Below are positions 34,073 through 43,134 of a stretch of 64,000 nucleotides of DNA, in pieces. A program made the position numbers and the translations under genes. This DNA is from Isoetes taiwanensis (Eukaryota; Streptophyta; Lycopodiopsida; Isoetales; Isoetaceae), in contig JAJEKV010000040.1 in NCBI GenBank assembly GCA_021234155.1, forward strand, positions 5,483,229 through 5,547,228, given 5' to 3'. Numbering within the stretch: the stretch's first letter is position 1; every line of letters starts with the position of its first letter. The notes beneath the pieces were generated by a model. It worked only from the letters and a program-made list of their open reading frames with translations, was not told where the DNA came from and did no database searches.

Positions 34073-35261
34073 GATCCAACATTATAGACAATATAGATGA
34101 CATGCTGCTTTGAACAGCTACTAACTCGAGCGATTGGTCCATCCAGACCTAAGAATTCGACGTGATTATCCAATATTTGAATGTTTTGCTATAAGAACTT
34201 CCAATAATCCCATCGAGCTGCAAACTGCAAATTAAACCATGGTGCTTTTAGAATTGGAAGTGTCTATAGCAGCTTTGTATTTTAGTTGTCAACTTGTAGA
34301 CCAACGAATCTACTCTATTATGCTCCTGTTCTACTGCATCAGCCAACAGGAACTCCAACTTTCTTTGTTCCCACTCAACTACATACCTGTCAAATTGTCC
34401 CTCTATTCTTCCACGGAATTAGTGCCAAAACGCCAAGCCAGGTATCATCCACAGAACTCACTGATGGAACATGCTAGACTTAACCTGCACCAGCAAGAAT
34501 AGTATGATGCAATGCAACCAATCAAAAACCTCATTCAGCAAATTGTGAATGACATGCTAATACTCCTTTGGTTGTTCATAATGGTCCTTTCATAATTTGT
34601 TTCAACTTTGTTTTAACTCCATTTGTATTATCAAATAGAACAAAAATGGAATAAATTATGTCTCAAAAGAAAAGAGTGATTTGTATTCGAACTTCGGTTC
34701 CAGAAGGAAGCTCTGGCAATTTCCATTTATGTATTGGTGTCGGAAGCTGCAAATCACTCAAAATTATCAAGTTAAGCCTGAACAGGAAGAAACAAAACAA
34801 GAATATAGACTTCAAAATTTTGTCCAAATATAGAACTTAGCATTCTTTATTGTTGGTTTAGGAGGCCAGGAGATTTTAGCCAACATAGAAAGACAACAAA
34901 ATTCAATGAACCCTTAATTAACAAATTAGGATGCCTAATCGCTTAGCACCCAAAGCAGCGCTACTACTTCAGAAGAATTACTAGCATTGCTTTCAGATTC
35001 TAGTAATATTCAATAAAGATGCACCAGAATGCATATAGTTGCAAGGTCAACAACTAAGTTTTGCTCTCGAGTTGTTGACTAAATTTATCGCAACAATTTG
35101 AAGCCCGACGAGTATCAAATACTTTCTTGTATAATAACAATCAGCCAGATGAATTGGAATATGGAAATTTAAAATGATATGGCACAAGCAAAAGTTGCAG
35201 CGTCGGCAACTTCAGAGACACATTTTTTGATGCAATCACTGTTGAAGCATCAGGAGCCAGA
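34073..35261. other. no gene seen
   Basis: AT-rich DNA up to the LTR retrotransposon. Open frames at 34239-34502 overlap in two frames and have no recognisable domain. Confidence 0.5.
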
Positions 35262-35266
35262 AACAT

Positions 35267-36931
35267 TGTGACGTTCCACGTATTTATACGGTATACGTAT
35301 AAATATTCCTACAGTATACGTATAAATATACCGACACGTCACCCATCAAAGGTACGCCACCATGGGGTATCGTAACCTAGGGGGTTGACCTAAAAGGGAT
35401 TAAATTAGCTATGCTAATTTAACCATTAAAGATAATAACCTATAATCTAGGCATTAATATTAAAATGGGTTAATTAGACAAATTAATGTTTTGGGAAGGC
35501 GCCACCTGGCCTAAACCGATTGGCCAGCATGGGGACTTCCAAATTGGGCTGTCAACCTGATCCTTATTCCTAATTGACTCCCAAAATTCGGTCCAAAAGG
35601 AGCGCAGGAGCCGCCTACCCCGTCATCTTGGCCGAAACCACCATACCAAGCACTTTTACCCGTAGCTGAAGTTTGCCAAGACCCGGAGATGGAGGCACCA
35701 AATGGTAACGGGTCCAAACCCGAACTTCGTGGGTGGCTAGTATAGTTGTGAATTCTAGGGTAGCGCCCCTGTTGGGCACTGGTTGTGTCTGCTTCTTTGT
35801 TCTCTCTATGTTTTTACCGGGTAGGAACTAACCCTTGATTGTAAAGGTGAGTTCTTCTTATTTCCGATCAATCGATTATGCTTGTGAAGGATGGATTGAT
35901 AGTTCTTTGCATAGTATTACTCCTGAAATGGGGATTACGGGGGTAGAGACCTCTCGAGCCCATGTATTGTAGTATGCTCCTAGATAGAGCCATGTAGCAT
36001 CCCACTAGTTGCGGCTCAGGCACAAGAGACCACCGGGTCATAGATGCTATGGATTGGCTTAGCACCAAACAAGGGACCACGGTGGTGAAGCGGGGTGGGG
36101 TCTTGCACGAACATAAAAGGCTCCCCGAGACTCCTACAAAGGACTAGGCCTAATAGCCTAGCCCGGTGAGCTAGGCGCGATCCAGCCGGTATGGGTCCGA
36201 CACTCCACAGGTACGAGGTGTGACCCGCATGGGGCATCCCGTGACTTTGAGTAGATTTAGGGCGAAAGTAAGTCGGGATACGGATGCGGGTCGCCGATGC
36301 GGCGACGTATTCTCTAGTCCACCCATGGAACCACCGCGATCCTCGAAGGGGACGCTTCCCCGACCGCCTCATCGGACCGGGGCCATGAACCCTGGAGTAG
36401 GCTCAGCAGGGTGATACCTCGAGCCTGCGTCTCCGGAAGGCTATAGCGAAGCCATAGCGTGAATCGACCCATCTGCAAAGTGTGCACAGGAGGGGCGGAT
36501 GGAGTGGACAACCCTAGCCGATGTTCTATGCCAGCCAACGCCAGGTTATACCTCTGTCTGCTGATCTCTTGAGGCCGAGCCGTCAGTCTATCCTCACAGG
36601 AGTCGGAACCGGGGTAGAACCTGGGGTTTGGGTGTTTTTCCTTAGAATTAGATGCATATTCTTTGCCGTTGGTATTTGGATGGATGTTCCACCCTTCGTG
36701 GTGGTTATTTATATGTATTTGTGCTGTGTGCTAACATGTATTCACGCTTCCGCGACGTAGGAGTCCCACCGGCTGGCGTGGGCGAATGACCCCCGTGTCC
36801 TCCTTCACTCGGCATCTCTCTATAGATGGCCCGGATAGACGGAGGGCCCCGCCGCGATGCGATATGGTCGCCATGGGAGGGGAAAGTCCCGCATGTATAC
36901 CACGGGTCGATATATTCGTGAGCCGCCACGA
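35267..36931 (+). repeat. 5' LTR
   Basis: It begins TGTGACGTTCCACG and ends near GCCGCCACGA. It is about 1665 bp and matches the 3' LTR along its whole length, nearly exactly in the first 300 bp. More short indels occur at about 35580-35700 and beyond. The start contains GTATACGTATAAATAT twice. The end has decayed: the 3' copy keeps a proper CGTCACA terminus. Confidence 0.92.
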
Positions 36932-36942
36932 AGGTATCGAGC
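36932..36942 (+). promoter_or_regulatory. primer-binding site (initiator Met tRNA type)
   Basis: AGGTATCGAGC directly after the 5' LTR is the usual TGGTATCAGAGC with one changed and one missing base. It is where reverse transcription would be primed. Confidence 0.7.
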
Positions 36943-37110
36943 ATGGTTTTGGGAAGCCAAACGATTGCCCTGGCCACATACTAACTCGTTAGATCGTTAG
37001 CTAGTGAGTGAGGATTTTGGAGTAGTATGAGAGTTGGGTGGTGTAGTAGATGCTGTCATGATTGCTTTAGCGTGGTTTAAGTAGAATAACGGTACATGTA
37101 CCCGAAGCGA

Positions 37111-37290
37111 AACCCTAACCCTAAGTGGCGGGCAGGGGGTACCCGGGTGTGCAACGGTGGCGACCTCGAGGTAGGGGGTGCCCGCCACCTTGAAAAAAAA
37201 AAAAAAAAAAAACCCTAACCCTAAGTGGCGGGCAGGGGGTACCCGGACGCCGCTGGCGCCAGGGGGTGCCCCCCACCTCGAAAAACGTGT
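37111..37290 (+). repeat. 100-bp tandem repeat in the leader, with telomere-like words
   Basis: AACCCTAACCCTAAGTGGCG at 37111 recurs exactly at 37211, each followed by GGCAGGGGGTACCCGG and a GGGGGTGCCC block. A 22-base A-run lies between. The first copy includes AAACCCTAA, the plant telo-box motif. Confidence 0.85.
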
Positions 37291-37515
37291 TCCGCCATTT
37301 TTTTTCTTAAAAAAATTTTTAGGGTTAAAATTTCAAATTTAGTTAAAGGTCACTTTTTCTTTCATTTTTTTCAAACGCCTAGTGCTTCCTTGAGCTCCGC
37401 CTAGCCGCCATAGCCGCCGGAACTGGAAGCTCTTCCCTGCCATAGCCAACCTCCGTCCCATACCCTTCTTCCCCAAGCGCCAGCCCAGTGCCCACCAGCG
37501 CCTACCTTTTTAAGG

Positions 37516-38871
37516 ATGGAGGCAGTCAAGCAAGTCTACAAGTGCAAGGCCCGTCATTCTCAAACTCCTATAGAGTTCTTAATGGCCGAACTGATGCCAC
37601 GGCAAAACCCATCGCCAGAAGCGGAGGCAAAAACTGAAGAGATATTGGAATATTTGGTTAAACGTTTCTATGAAGGAGTCAGAATACCATACCCGCTCTT
37701 CTGCTATAATGAGCGTTTTGTAATTAAGCTCAACGCCATCCGGGAGACCTGCATGGTAATTGAACAGGAAGATGGTGTCCAGAAGTATGCACGGTTCTTT
37801 CCGCCAGCAGGGGATGATCAAGCTGAAGAAGAGGCCTTACAAACGCAGGCCCAAAATAGCCTGCAAATGGCCCAAGAGGCGGACCTACAGTGGCTAGCAT
37901 CGGATGATCCGGCTTCAGGGTACCGCTACCTGGGAAACGGGATGTGCCTCTTTGATGGGGGAGCCTACACTCTCCCATCTTTTTCATATGAAGAGGAGAC
38001 TAACCGTATTCTCTGGGAAGCGGGAACACCCTCATTCTTCACCGATCACTTTCAGCGGGCTGTTGAGCGGGATATGCAAGCCAACCCTCCACGCTACTTC
38101 CTGGAGCTTACAAGAAGAAAGGATATCAGGATAGCTAGGGAAAAGCAAGCAGAGGAGCAAGCTGCACTCCTGGCGCAATCGCAGAAGGCAACACAATTGA
38201 CAGAGGAGGCTGCTAAGCTTCGGGAGGATACCATCCATCAACAGCAAGTAGAACGGGAGCAAGCCCTGAAGAGAATGCAGGATGAAGCAGATCAGGGGGC
38301 GAACGAGGTAACAGAGGCCGTAAAGGAGCGGCTGAGGAAGGAAGAGGAAGAAAGGCACCGGCAAGAGCAACCACCTTCAGAAGTTCGTGTTCCTCGCCGA
38401 AGGATGAAGAGGACGCCCAGTAAGTCGGGTGCTCAGTACAAGGATCAGCTTAGGGCTCGGGGTAGTATCGCTAAGGCTGCAGGGGACAATCGGCGAGACG
38501 AGATTATCCGAAAGGCCCGGCATCCAAAGACAGCGGGAAAAACTATTCCTGGAGCTCTATCCCAGCCTAAGAGGAGACATCGTTACAAGCCTGGCACAGT
38601 GGCACTTAGGGAAATAAGGAAATATCAGAAATCCACTGAGTTTTTGCTACGGAAACTTCCCTTCCAGCGTCTGGTCCGAGAGATCGCTCAGGAATTTAAA
38701 ACGGATCTCCGGTTTCAGACTCATGCCATTCTAGCACTCCAGGAGGCAGCCGAGGCCTATTTGGTGGCCCTCTTTGGCGATGCAAATCTATGTGCAATTC
38801 ATGCCAAGCGAGTAATGATCATGACAAAAGACCTTCAGCTAGCACGCCGGATCCGTGGGGAACGGCCATGA
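37516..38871 (+). CDS. ORF-A: retrotransposon protein with C-terminal histone H3
   Basis: 451 aa from ATG, fully open. Residues 1 to about 200 form a domain I do not recognise. About 205-290 is a Glu/Gln/Lys-rich coiled coil. About 296-354 is a basic stretch that partly resembles an H3 tail ([20 protein letters not shown]). Residues 355-451 are a complete H3 core: [19 protein letters not shown], then [39 protein letters not shown] and [10 protein letters not shown]. Residue 355 equals H3 His39 and 451 equals position 135 with no gap. By my own comparison about 82 of 97 residues match canonical H3. Lys56, Lys79, Arg83, Cys110, His113 and Arg116 are kept. Changes include Leu60Phe, Glu105Gly, Thr118Met and Pro121Thr. 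The H3 tail is not at a free N-terminus. A pyrimidine-rich CCTTTTTAAG just before the ATG could be a splice acceptor. Confidence 0.95.
   Translation: MEAVKQVYKCKARHSQTPIEFLMAELMPRQNPSPEAEAKTEEILEYLVKRFYEGVRIPYPLFCYNERFVIKLNAIRETCMVIEQEDGVQKYARFFPPAGDDQAEEEALQTQAQNSLQMAQEADLQWLASDDPASGYRYLGNGMCLFDGGAYTLPSFSYEEETNRILWEAGTPSFFTDHFQRAVERDMQANPPRYFLELTRRKDIRIAREKQAEEQAALLAQSQKATQLTEEAAKLREDTIHQQQVEREQALKRMQDEADQGANEVTEAVKERLRKEEEERHRQEQPPSEVRVPRRRMKRTPSKSGAQYKDQLRARGSIAKAAGDNRRDEIIRKARHPKTAGKTIPGALSQPKRRHRYKPGTVALREIRKYQKSTEFLLRKLPFQRLVREIAQEFKTDLRFQTHAILALQEAAEAYLVALFGDANLCAIHAKRVMIMTKDLQLARRIRGERP
38578..38868 (+). other. histone H3 core domain within ORF-A
   Basis: Covers the alphaN helix, the three histone-fold helices and both loops. 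Gap-free against canonical H3, so dimerisation with H4 and the H3-H3 four-helix contact are structurally plausible. Placement inside an LTR retrotransposon is certain from flanking LTRs. Confidence 0.95.
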
Positions 38872-39131
38872 TTATGTAACACAACAATTTTGTATCTATG
38901 TAAATCGATATATATATATTAATACAAATACTGTTTTGACTTCTTATTGTAACTGTGATTTTCTTTCTTTTAAGGAAAAAAAAAATATATATATATATAT
39001 AATATCATAATAATAATGAGCTGGCGCCTCGAACGCCGTGCCCAACAAGTTTAAAAGTGACATTCACTTTAGGGTTTCATCATTTCTTACTCTTTCTGTT
39101 TCCTTCTTCCTCCCATCTTCCATCTGCAGTA
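38872..39131 (+). other. ORF-A/ORF-B spacer with 3' splice site
   Basis: AT-rich, with a TA microsatellite (38985-39000). The end is a long pyrimidine run and CATCTGCAG (acceptor at about 39129), two bases before the ATG of ORF-B, suggesting a spliced subgenomic RNA. Confidence 0.55.
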
Positions 39132-40541
39132 ATGGAGTACGCTGGTCGCCTAGCATGGTACATGGGAGGCGAGCAATGGGATCCTCAGGTTCCCTACCCT
39201 CTCTTGGATCCCATGTTGCGGTGTACAGTCGACCTCATCGACAACATGCGCGCACACCCTGACTATACGACCTTTTTAGAGTTTTATGATGAGGAAATCC
39301 TGCCCCAGGCAGAGTTTTTCGGGGAGCCGCCTCAACTCTATCTTCACAGGGACATCTTGGAGCACATGTTTGGGGATGATCGCCATAGTTATGATATTCT
39401 TAAGGGCATTCTCAGACGTGCTAAGCACGCCCCCATCATTGACTGTGGCTCTAATGGGCTGTACTTTGAGGCCCAGTTTGCCCTTGCTCTTATCATGGAT
39501 AGGTATATCGACGGTACTGACACCGCTTTAGAGCAAGCCAAGTCCCCACTTCCTCCAGATCCAGAGGAGGATGAGCAGATAAGCTATGCTGACTTTGTAA
39601 GATGGAAGGAGTTAGCTAAAGAGAGGCCTCTACCTCGTAGTAAGGGCCAAGCTCTTGTGGGTTTAAGCTCGCTTTCTACCATCAAGGTTGGGGATCAAGA
39701 CTATTTGTTGCTGAGCGACATTCAATGGGCGTATCAGCATATCGCCAATAAGGGTAAGCAAAAGACGGCGCATCTTCTCTATGAGCTGGCCGAGTATTGT
39801 CAGGGTCAGCATGACTTCATTGATTATTCTTGTCCCGTCTATGTGCCAGAGATCCACCAACTGCTCAACTATCAGCCTCTTGATGTTGAGCCTATCAGCA
39901 CACTGTTATCCTTACGGCAGTTAATGATTCAGGGTACTCCATCCTCAATTCCTGAATCGGTTTTTCATGCTACGGGGCCACATGTGCCCAACATCAACGA
40001 CGTCGTCGTCAAGATTGAAGACGACCCGACCATAGAGGATTTATGTGATGAGAACCAGTATGCTCAGGAGGAGAAGGACTTTGCCATGGAGGAGGAACTG
40101 CCCCAGAATTTGGAGTCTGAGTTGGCCTCTTCAACCCATCCAATGGTTCAGGGGCTGAAATGCCATATTACCCGATTTTTCTTGTCGGCTTTTACAAGCA
40201 GACAGGTTCTTTTTTTTGCTAAGGCAATTGCACCTCAAGCAGAGGCGGCGGTATGGGCACTTAGGGCACTTTCAACCACAGCCGGCCATAAGAAGTTAGC
40301 TCCTAACCTCGAGCAGGTCATCCTAGTGAATCGTGATCTAGCCATTGCAGTGTTTGATCATGAGATTGGTTCTTGGATGAACATGAGTCTGCTGGTTGCG
40401 GCACCATTGGCTACAAATGTTCCTCCAGAGATAGCTTCATCAGCTGCCTCATCAGTCAATCCTAGTGTCTTACTCCTGCAGCACCGACCAGAGCCTGAAT
40501 TTGATACCCAAGCACAAGATGTGGGAGGGTCGACCTCTTAG
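39132..40541 (+). CDS. ORF-B: retrotransposon protein, possible H4-like and H2A-like folds
   Basis: 469 aa. The frame extends further upstream without an ATG; the ATG at 39132 is used because it directly follows a splice acceptor. The first 90 residues are not recognised. Residues about 92-165 (RRAKHAP..., SNGLYFEAQ, LALIMDRYIDGTDTALEQA, then ISYADFVRWKELAKER) echo histone H4 helices 2 and 3, with an acidic insert in loop 2. Residues 341-434 (GLKCHITRFF to ATNVPPEI) resemble H2A, best at the third helix (NRDLAIAVFDHEIGSW) and the docking-like end. An acidic linker (about 300-335) separates them. Both histone matches are my visual alignments and weak; the H2A one is the better. If real, they would pair with ORF-C and ORF-A products. 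Confidence 0.6.
   Translation: MEYAGRLAWYMGGEQWDPQVPYPLLDPMLRCTVDLIDNMRAHPDYTTFLEFYDEEILPQAEFFGEPPQLYLHRDILEHMFGDDRHSYDILKGILRRAKHAPIIDCGSNGLYFEAQFALALIMDRYIDGTDTALEQAKSPLPPDPEEDEQISYADFVRWKELAKERPLPRSKGQALVGLSSLSTIKVGDQDYLLLSDIQWAYQHIANKGKQKTAHLLYELAEYCQGQHDFIDYSCPVYVPEIHQLLNYQPLDVEPISTLLSLRQLMIQGTPSSIPESVFHATGPHVPNINDVVVKIEDDPTIEDLCDENQYAQEEKDFAMEEELPQNLESELASSTHPMVQGLKCHITRFFLSAFTSRQVLFFAKAIAPQAEAAVWALRALSTTAGHKKLAPNLEQVILVNRDLAIAVFDHEIGSWMNMSLLVAAPLATNVPPEIASSAASSVNPSVLLLQHRPEPEFDTQAQDVGGSTS
40152..40433 (+). other. possible H2A-like domain in ORF-B
   Basis: Pattern GL...ITRF, a long Ala-rich helix (APQAEAAVWALRALSTTAGH), a loop with VILVNRD, then LAIAVFDHEI. Canonical H2A has the same order: GL...GRIARF, an Ala/Leu-rich helix ending AGN, a loop ending in Pro-Arg, then IQLAV.NDEE. 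Small gaps are needed. Confidence 0.45.
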
Positions 40542-40788
40542 TTTTAGGTTTCATTGGATCATCGTATGTAGTTTTATGTAATTTTGATTGGCATTACCTT
40601 TAATGGGCCAACCCATAATCTATGTACTGTTTTCTTATATATGTTCACGGTATCCCCTTATATTTTTTTTGTACTGTTGAAAACCATTGAATGGTCTTTT
40701 CTTCTTAGTGCTTAATTCTCTTCCTTAAAGTGGAGTAGAAGGAAATTGTTTAATGTATATATATATATTTATTCCTGTCGTCTTGCAG

Positions 40789-41204
40789 AAGAGACACTTG
40801 AGGAGTACGAGGAGAGGATCACCGACCAGATAAGAAGGGATGATCAAGGACCTCCTGAACAAGATTATGGCCAGAGATATGGGGAATATCCAGAACGAGA
40901 GGGTGACTATGAGATGGATGAACCCGAAGAGCCGGAAGAGCCTTATGATCCAGACAAGGGCACGGAGATAGTTAATATCCTGCGAGAACGGGCCTTTGAT
41001 GACCTAAAACAGACCCTTCGCCGCACCTGGGATTATTGGAGTATGTCCAGGCACGAAGCTTTCGAGGATGCCAATGACCACCTGTGGCAAATCTTCTATG
41101 CATTAAGGAGGCTTTTCAATCTCCTTATTATTAGCCCCACATGGGATTATCAGCCTGTCATCGTCCGGGCCCGGCACGCTATAAGCTCATCGGTAGCCGC
41201 GTGA
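40789..41204 (+). CDS. ORF-C: retrotransposon protein, H2B-like fold
   Basis: About 138 aa, open from a splice acceptor (GTCGTCTTGCAG, ending 40788) to TGA at 41202. It has no ATG before its domain in this frame, so its start must come from an upstream exon. The first codon needs one base from that exon. Residues 1-60 are very acidic (EEYEER, DEPEEPEEPYDPD). Residues about 69-137 follow the histone H2B plan: a short helix (FDDLKQTLRRTW), a long helix (SMSRHEAFEDANDHLWQIFY, then ALRRLFNLL), a loop with YQPVIV, and a third helix (RARHAISSSVA). H2B has SSKAM...FINDIFEKLAQESSRLA, KPTIT and SREIQTAV at those places. The match is by pattern, with low identity. Confidence 0.55.
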
Positions 41205-41645
41205 AAGTGTTCGCTATTCCATTATGTACCCTTTCAAACCCCTAGGTCCGGACGCCCTCAGTTTTGTTGTACTATGTTCAGTGTGACTAAGGAAGTGGCC
41301 ATGTATAAGATCCACTTGTGTATTATATGACTTTAAGTTGATAACTACTTTCAGTGTGAAGTTCTTCTATGTAACAGTTGTTTTGACTGATAATCAAAAT
41401 CTTTTCTCTTGTCTTCTCTTATTCACTCTTGCTTCAAGATTACTACCCAAAATAATCTTATTGTGAGACTTGATGTTGTTGAAATTCGCTTATATCTTCT
41501 TATGCTCAATATAGGCGGTGCACCGCGCCGCCGGCTGAACACCCTCGAATGCCGTGGGGTTAACCCCGAGCAAGAACTTATGTTGATGAAGAGGCAACTA
41601 GTTGAGTTGCGAGACTTATGTCTTTGAATACCAACCCACCGCAAC
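41205..41645 (+). other. ORF-C/gag spacer
   Basis: Non-coding, with two candidate 3' splice sites (TTGCTTCAAG near 41438 and CTCAATATAG near 41514). A short open frame from about 41514 to 41625 (RRLNTLECRGVNPEQELMLM) may be the true beginning of gag. Confidence 0.45.
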
Positions 41646-42850
41646 ATGTCCGGGGAGGATGGACCCGAAGTTACCTCCGTTTCCGCCAAGTCCCCACCAC
41701 GCTGACCTTTCAGACTGAATCCACCCGCACCCCATACCGAAGAGGCACCGTTCCAAGCGTCATCGGGGTTCCTCTAGGGACAGTGCCACATCATCTCAGT
41801 CAGCAACTTCTGAGTCCTCAGAGTCGTCTATGTCATCCGTTGGCCATGCACATCGTCGAGACAAGGAGTACCGAAAAACAGTTGATACAGCCATAACCAG
41901 TATATGGAAGAACAGAAAATTGGCCCAATTTGATGGGAAAGCTAGAGGTGGGCTGAATGCAGAGTCCTGGCTCGACGAGATGAAGGAGTTCGGAAAATCC
42001 TATGGAATGACTGAAAAGGATACAGGAAAGGTTGCCACCACAAACCTTACAGGAGCTGCCCGTATTTGGTGGAAGGGCTATGCCAGAGCCAAGCACCTGG
42101 ACCGAAGCAGGTGCAAGTTCAAAAAGTTTGCCAAGGCTTTTAAGTCGCATTATGTGCCACGTGCGCACAAATGCTAACAGATCCAGACCTTCTATAGGCT
42201 AGAGCAGAAGGGTATGTCAGTTCAGGCCTATACTGATGAGTTCATGCGCCTGAGGTTGTACGTACCAGGGATGAATGAAAAGAGGGCGGTGGAGGGCTAC
42301 ATTGAAGGGTTGGCCCCATCCATTAAACGAATGGTCAAGGCCATAGACCCGAAATCAGTTGGGGAAGCGGAGGCTAAGGCATTAAGCCTCGAGGAGGACA
42401 CACCAAGGAACCATTATCTGCGTCCTGCTCCTTACTCGCAGCCACGTCCGTCCACACCTTACAAACCCCGCTCACCAAGTCCGGGGCCCTCTCAGCAGAA
42501 CTCTTACGCCCGCCAGGAAAAGAAAGTCACCTTCAACATGCCCGACATACCGAATAATGTCAGCAAGGAAGTTCGGAATCTCTTACAGTCTATTCCCAAA
42601 GACGCCCGAGATCAGTTACGTAGAGATAAGGCATGTTACAGGTGTATGCGACCCGGGCCCTACATGCAGAATTGCCCTTACGTCACGCAGACTGCCCAGC
42701 TAGCTATGGCTGACCTCGATTGGGACGACCTTGAGTCAACACTACCTGCCGAGGAGGACGCTCCCGAGTATATTCACGGTGCGTCTTATATCCTTGCAGC
42801 TATAGAGACCGGCAATGCTGAAAGTCAGCCTTCTGTTATTTCCACCATAG
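41646..42850 (+). pseudogene. gag (capsid and nucleocapsid), interrupted
   Basis: After a Ser-rich start (frame change near 41705) comes the gypsy capsid core (AQFDGKARGGLNAESWLDEM; ARIWWKGYARA; LRLYVPGMNEKRAVEGYIEG) up to about 42400. Then a Pro/Ser-rich linker and a zinc knuckle at about 42634 (CYRCMRPGPYMQNC), in which the usual His is Pro. A TAA at 42175 interrupts the capsid. Gag packages element RNA into particles. Confidence 0.8.
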
Positions 42851-43134
42851 GTCAAGTAGACAGTAAGCCTTTCATAATTTTGATGGATACGGGAAGTACA
42901 CATAATTTTGCTTCTCCTAGAATGGCCCAGGTATTGCAGCTGGAAACGTTGAGATCCCGACTAAAGCCAGTCACTTTAGCCAGTGGTAAGATCAGACACA
43001 CTCACGGCCGTCGCATAAATCTTAAGATGCAGTTGCCAGATGCACCAGTTGCATTGGGTGCCGAGCTAATGGATATTGGCAAATATGATCTTATTGTTGG
43101 TATGGAATTTTGGCATCCGCAAAGGCCAATATAG
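42851..43134 (+). pseudogene. aspartic protease (gypsy)
   Basis: KPFIILMDTGSTHNFASPRM holds the DTG active site at 42886-42894; ILMDTGSTHNF is typical. The domain ends with ELMDIGKYDLIVGMEFW. A stop at 43132 and a frame change follow. It would cut the Gag-Pol polyprotein. Confidence 0.85.

Noticed and set aside
35511-37188. Several ORFs of 60-118 aa inside the 5' LTR and leader
   Set aside because: They do not match between the two LTRs and lack recognisable domains.
37516-38871. ORF-A as a host histone H3 gene that happens to lie here
   Set aside because: The H3 part is in one frame with a 354-residue N-terminal region and sits between the LTRs, primer site and gag of one element with a target duplication.
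39057-39131. Upstream extension of ORF-B with a hydrophobic, signal-like start
   Set aside because: It has no ATG and covers a pyrimidine tract with a splice acceptor; the ATG at 39132 is the better start.
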